In this document: positions 21,171 to 23,902 of the stretch, in pieces
How positions within the stretch are numbered: position 1 is the stretch's first letter
Layout: each line of letters opens with the position of its first letter
From: JBBQSN01 sp038213835
Lineage (GTDB): Bacteria; Actinomycetota; Actinomycetes; Actinomycetales; CAWJMD01
Assembly (NCBI GenBank): GCA_038213835.1
Contig: JBBQSN010000040.1
Span: forward strand, 1 to 23,902
Direction: 5' to 3'
Length of the DNA: 23,902 nucleotides
Translations under genes and position numbers: made by a program
The notes under the pieces: generated by a model
Seen by the model: the letters and a program-made list of their open reading frames with translations, nothing else
Told to the model about the DNA's origin: nothing
Database searches by the model: none

Positions 21171-21815
21171 TCAGCGTCCGGAGCGAGCGGCCTGCCCCAG
21201 CCCGATGGCCACGACCACCGTCCAGACCGCCGCTCCAACGCCCGGCCACGGCAGGTCGGACCAGGCCGGGTCCCACCCCGCCGTCGCCCCCTCGGCCACC
21301 GCGAACATGCCCGCCACGAACACGCGGGTCGGCCGCTCCCCGACCGTTGGTGGGCGCGGATCTGCTCCGCGCCGGCGATCGAGCGTGCGCACGGCCTCCA
21401 GGCCGCCGCCGAGGACGACCGCGAGGGCCGCCAGCCACCAGGGGGCCCCGAGCAGCACCAGCGCAACCCCGGCCGCGACCTCGCCGAGCCGGTCCGCCAC
21501 CCGGTCCAGGACCGCACCGTGCCTGGTGGGCCCGGCGCGCCGGGCGACCGCGCCGTCGAGCCCGTCCAGCAGGCCGGAGAGCAGGATCGCGACGCCGGCG
21601 GCGACCGCCCACCCACGCGCGGCGGCCGGGACGGCCAGGACCGCGACGAGCAGGCCGACCCCCGTGACGGCGTCGGCGGTCACCCTCAGCCGTACCAGCG
21701 GCCCGGCCACGGCGTCGACGACGCGCAGCCACCCCGCGACCAGGCCCGAGGGCGCGAGGCCGTCGTGCTGGGCCGACCATGCCGACGAAGGCTCGGTGCC
21801 GTCCCGCCCGGGCAC
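21171..21815 (-). CDS. CDP-alcohol phosphatidyltransferase family protein
   Basis: 214 residues from GTG 21815; no strong ribosome site supports this start, but upstream codons overlap the SIMPL gene and give a low-complexity leader. The catalytic signature D-x2-D-G-x2-A-R-x7-G-x3-D-x3-D is intact: Asp84, Asp87, Gly88, Ala91, Arg92, Gly100, Asp104 and Asp108. About six hydrophobic segments surround it. Such enzymes join a CDP-activated lipid or alcohol to a second alcohol in phospholipid synthesis. Which alcohol is used cannot be told. It follows the SIMPL gene by 38 bp on the same strand and probably shares its transcript. Confidence 0.87.
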   Translation of the reverse strand: MPGRDGTEPSSAWSAQHDGLAPSGLVAGWLRVVDAVAGPLVRLRVTADAVTGVGLLVAVLAVPAAARGWAVAAGVAILLSGLLDGLDGAVARRAGPTRHGAVLDRVADRLGEVAAGVALVLLGAPWWLAALAVVLGGGLEAVRTLDRRRGADPRPPTVGERPTRVFVAGMFAVAEGATAGWDPAWSDLPWPGVGAAVWTVVVAIGLGQAARSGR

Positions 21816-21853
21816 GGATTCGGGAGGAGGGTCGGGCGGGGCGTCGGGTGGCG

Positions 21854-22495
21854 TCAGCTCAGCGCCCAGGTGACCCGGACCTGGACGTCGACGTCGACGC
21901 CCCCGGGCTCGACCGAGACCTCCGCCGCCATCGCCTCCAACGCCCGGACGGGACCCGGGCCTGCGCCGGGAGCACCGCCCTCGACGACCTCGACGACCTC
22001 GCCCAGGCCGCACCCGGCCGCCCGCGCGTGCTCCTCGGCGCGGTGCCGGGCGTCGAGCCACGCCGACGAGCGGGCCCGGTCGCGCAGCGTCGCGGGGTCG
22101 GCGACGGTGTGCTCGATCCGGTCCATGGCCAGGTCGTCACCGCCGGCAGACAGCACCGCGGTGAGCACCGCCCCCAGGGCGGCGACCTCCCGCACCTCCA
22201 CCCGCAGGCCGTGACCGGCGCGGTAGCCCCTTCGACCGCGGACGTTCTGCCCGGTGGCCGGGTCCTGGCCCCACGACTCCTCGGCGTGCAGCGACAGGGT
22301 GGTCGACTCCGCCCGCGCCGCTGCGTCCACGCCTCCGCGCAGGGCCTCGCGGACCCGGTCGACGCACTCCTGCGTCGCGGCCACGGCCTCGGACGCGGTG
22401 CCGCGCAAGGCATCTGCACGGAGGTGGACGACCGCGAGGTCCGGCGCGCCGGAGGCGGTCGCGGAGCCCGTGACGGTGACGCTGCGCCCGGTCAC
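21854..22495 (-). CDS. SIMPL domain (DUF541) protein
   Basis: 213 residues from GTG 22495, whose GTGA overlaps the metF stop, so translation is coupled. The product begins MTGRSVTVTGSATASGAPDLAVVHLRADAL, the usual SIMPL opening strand, then TLSLHAEESWGQDP, RGYRAGHGLRVEVREVAALGAVL, HTVADPATLRDRARSSAWLDARHRAEEHARAAGCGLGEVVEV and a closing strand VDVDVQVRVTWALS. No signal peptide or lipobox is present, unlike many periplasmic SIMPL proteins, so this copy appears cytoplasmic. The family's biochemical role is not established. An open frame continuing far upstream on this strand is only the shadow of metF. Confidence 0.85.
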   Translation of the reverse strand: MTGRSVTVTGSATASGAPDLAVVHLRADALRGTASEAVAATQECVDRVREALRGGVDAAARAESTTLSLHAEESWGQDPATGQNVRGRRGYRAGHGLRVEVREVAALGAVLTAVLSAGGDDLAMDRIEHTVADPATLRDRARSSAWLDARHRAEEHARAAGCGLGEVVEVVEGGAPGAGPGPVRALEAMAAEVSVEPGGVDVDVQVRVTWALS

Positions 22496-23478
22496 GGCCG
22501 TGCCCCGGACGGTGCCGACCCGGCTGACGACCCGGGTGCCGCCCCGCCTGACGACCCGACCGGGACTCCCGGGCCGAGACCCAGGGTGCGGTAGATCTCG
22601 CCGGTCACGGTGGAGCGGTTCAGCGTGTAGAAGTGCAGGCCCGGGGCGCCGGCCGCGAGCAGGTCCGCCGCCAGCACGGTGGCGGCCTCCATGCCGGCGG
22701 CGCGGAACGCCGCCTTGTCGTCGGCGTGCACCATCAGGCGGTCCACGAGCCAGCCGGGCACCGCGGCCCCCGAGAGCAGCTTGAACCGCTCGATCTGACC
22801 GAGGTTCGTCAGCGGCATGACCCCCGGGATGATCGGGACGTCGGCCCCGTGGCGGGCCGCCCGCTCGACCAGCTCGACGTAGGCCGCGCGCTCGAAGAAC
22901 ATGTCGGTGATGGCGTAGTCGGCCCCGGCCCGCACCTTGGCGGCGAGCACCCGGGCGTCGTGCTCCAGGTCGGGCGACTCGGGGTGCAGGTGCGGGGACG
23001 CCGCCACCCCGATGCTGAAGTCGCCGAGTCCCTGGAGGTCCTCGACCAGCTCGACGGCGTAGCGGTAGCCGCCCTCGGTGGCGATCCATGGCGAGCCCGG
23101 CCCGCCAGGCGGGTCGCCGCGCAGCGCGAGGATGTTCCGCACCCCGTCGTCGACGTGCTGCGCCACGACCTGTCGGACGTCGGACCGGGTGGCCGACACG
23201 CAGGTGAGGTGGGCGACCGGGGTGAGGGAGGTCTCCGCCGCGATCCGCCGCGTGACCCGCGCCGTGCGGTTGCGGTGCGAGCCACCTGCGCCGTAGGTGA
23301 CCGAGACGAACGTGGGCGACAGCCCCTCGAGGCGGCGGATGCTGTTCCACAGCACCTGCTCCCCCTCGTCGTCCTTCGGCGGGAAGAACTCGAACGAGAA
23401 CGACTGGTGCCCGGCGGCGAGCAGGTCGCGCACGGTGGGCGTCGTCGACCTCGACGCGGCAGCGGACGGCGTGGCCAT
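22492..23478 (-). CDS. metF: 5,10-methylenetetrahydrofolate reductase
   Basis: 328 residues from ATG 23478, 6 nt after a TAGGCT -10 (leaderless). Family blocks in order: FSFEFFPPK with the catalytic Glu30, VSVTYGAGGSHRNRT, PVAHLTCVS, NILALRGDPPG, FSIGVAASPHLHPES, AKVRAGADYAITDMFFE, IIPGVMPLTN and LHFYTLNRS near the end, followed by a Gly/Ser/Pro-rich tail of about 25 residues. It reduces methylene- to methyl-tetrahydrofolate with FAD, supplying methyl groups for methionine synthesis in the cytoplasm. It is divergent from the polyprenyl synthase gene and heads the metF-SIMPL-CDP-alcohol transferase set. Confidence 0.96.
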   Translation of the reverse strand: MATPSAAASRSTTPTVRDLLAAGHQSFSFEFFPPKDDEGEQVLWNSIRRLEGLSPTFVSVTYGAGGSHRNRTARVTRRIAAETSLTPVAHLTCVSATRSDVRQVVAQHVDDGVRNILALRGDPPGGPGSPWIATEGGYRYAVELVEDLQGLGDFSIGVAASPHLHPESPDLEHDARVLAAKVRAGADYAITDMFFERAAYVELVERAARHGADVPIIPGVMPLTNLGQIERFKLLSGAAVPGWLVDRLMVHADDKAAFRAAGMEAATVLAADLLAAGAPGLHFYTLNRSTVTGEIYRTLGLGPGVPVGSSGGAAPGSSAGSAPSGARP

Positions 23479-23484
23479 GCGCCC

Positions 23485-23562
23485 AGCCTACGGGGCCGCG
23501 GGGAGGCCCCCCGGGGGACCGGTGGGGCTCAGCACGCGCGCGGTCGGGCCTGCTGGCAGGCT
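23485..23562. promoter_or_regulatory. Divergent leaderless promoters of metF and the prenyl synthase gene
   Basis: TAGGCT (23490-23485, minus) lies 6 nt before the metF ATG, and CAGGCT (23557-23562, plus) lies 6 nt before the prenyl synthase ATG. The 90-bp gap has no ribosome site for either gene. No clear -35 hexamers are seen. Confidence 0.5.
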
Positions 23563-23568
23563 GGGGCC

Positions 23569-23902
23569 ATGGACGCGGGGCCGCTGGACAGAGACGACCT
23601 GCGCTCGCGCGTCCAGAAGGTCCTGGACCGCCTCGTCGCTGGTCGCCGGGAGCTCCTGCTCGAGGTCGACCCGGACTCGGCGTCCCTGGCAGACGCCGTG
23701 GGCGAGCTGGTATCCGGCGGCAAGCGGCTGCGGGCCGCGTTCGCGTACTGGGGCTGGCGGGGCGCGGGAGGCGAGGACGGCGACCTGCCCGTCGAGGTCG
23801 GCGCGGCGCTCGAGCTGTTCCAGGCAGCGGCGCTCCTGCACGACGACCTCATCGACGGCTCCGACACCCGGCGTGGCCGCCCCGCGGCGCACCGCAGGTT
23901 CG
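23569..23902 (+). CDS. Polyprenyl diphosphate synthase, 5' part
   Basis: 111 codons are visible before the window ends; the start is ATG 23569. GGKRLRA, the diphosphate-binding block, lies near residue 50. LFQAAALLHDDLIDGSDTRRGRPAAH holds the first aspartate-rich motif DDxxD with the following RRG. These identify a trans-prenyl chain-elongating enzyme (farnesyl, geranylgeranyl or longer). Product length cannot be judged without the rest; the residues just before DDxxD (AALLH) are small to medium, compatible with geranylgeranyl or longer products. Near a carotenoid locus it may provide geranylgeranyl diphosphate as CrtE does, but metF-linked copies in actinobacteria may also serve menaquinone or other isoprenoids. 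Confidence 0.9.
   Translation, partial: MDAGPLDRDDLRSRVQKVLDRLVAGRRELLLEVDPDSASLADAVGELVSGGKRLRAAFAYWGWRGAGGEDGDLPVEVGAALELFQAAALLHDDLIDGSDTRRGRPAAHRRF

Overview
The window is about 74% G+C with GTG/ATG starts, dense packing, short ATGA/GTGA gene overlaps and many leaderless starts. It carries actinobacterial families: DUF3040, a SAV_6107-type HEPN protein, DUF6504, a DUF222/13E12 HNH protein and a CGAAC-N4-GTTCG LexA box. I therefore read it as chromosomal DNA of a high-G+C actinomycete. The genus cannot be fixed from the sequence. No rRNA, tRNA, CRISPR array or insertion sequence was seen.

Left part (1-10577). The 3' end of a TgpA-type transglutaminase gene is followed by a decayed GGDEF fragment and a DUF3040 membrane protein. 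Next comes a DNA-damage block, all on the minus strand. Read in transcription order from about 10443 down to 2328 it is: DUF6504 protein, HEPN-domain protein, a large error-prone-type DnaE polymerase, a SAM methyltransferase and DNA polymerase IV (DinB). A near-canonical promoter with a perfect LexA box (10388-10405) stands in front of the DUF6504 gene, so the first three genes are predicted to be SOS-induced. The methyltransferase has its own leaderless promoter covered by a 24-bp palindrome.

Middle part (10559-14766). A DUF222 HNH endonuclease gene is preceded by a one-mismatch LexA-like box. After it come a DUF1772 membrane protein, a YbaK-type tRNA deacylase and, on the minus strand, an acyltransferase-3 membrane protein.

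Right part (14767-23902). This is a carotenoid-modification locus: a CrtA-family monooxygenase, then a DUF4126/M24 peptidase pair, then a coupled operon cruF - family 2 glycosyltransferase (CruG-like) - CrtI/CrtD-type desaturase. It suggests hydration, 3,4-desaturation, C-2 oxygenation and glycosylation of a carotenoid end. Convergent to it is metF - SIMPL protein - CDP-alcohol phosphatidyltransferase. Divergent from metF is the start of a polyprenyl diphosphate synthase gene, cut by the window edge, which could supply the isoprenoid precursor.

A recurring feature is a -10-like hexamer (TAGGCT, TAGACT, TACGCT, TACGAT and variants) exactly 6-7 nt before the start codon of up to nine genes, the pattern of leaderless transcription. 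A second is short tandem repeats placed at gene junctions.
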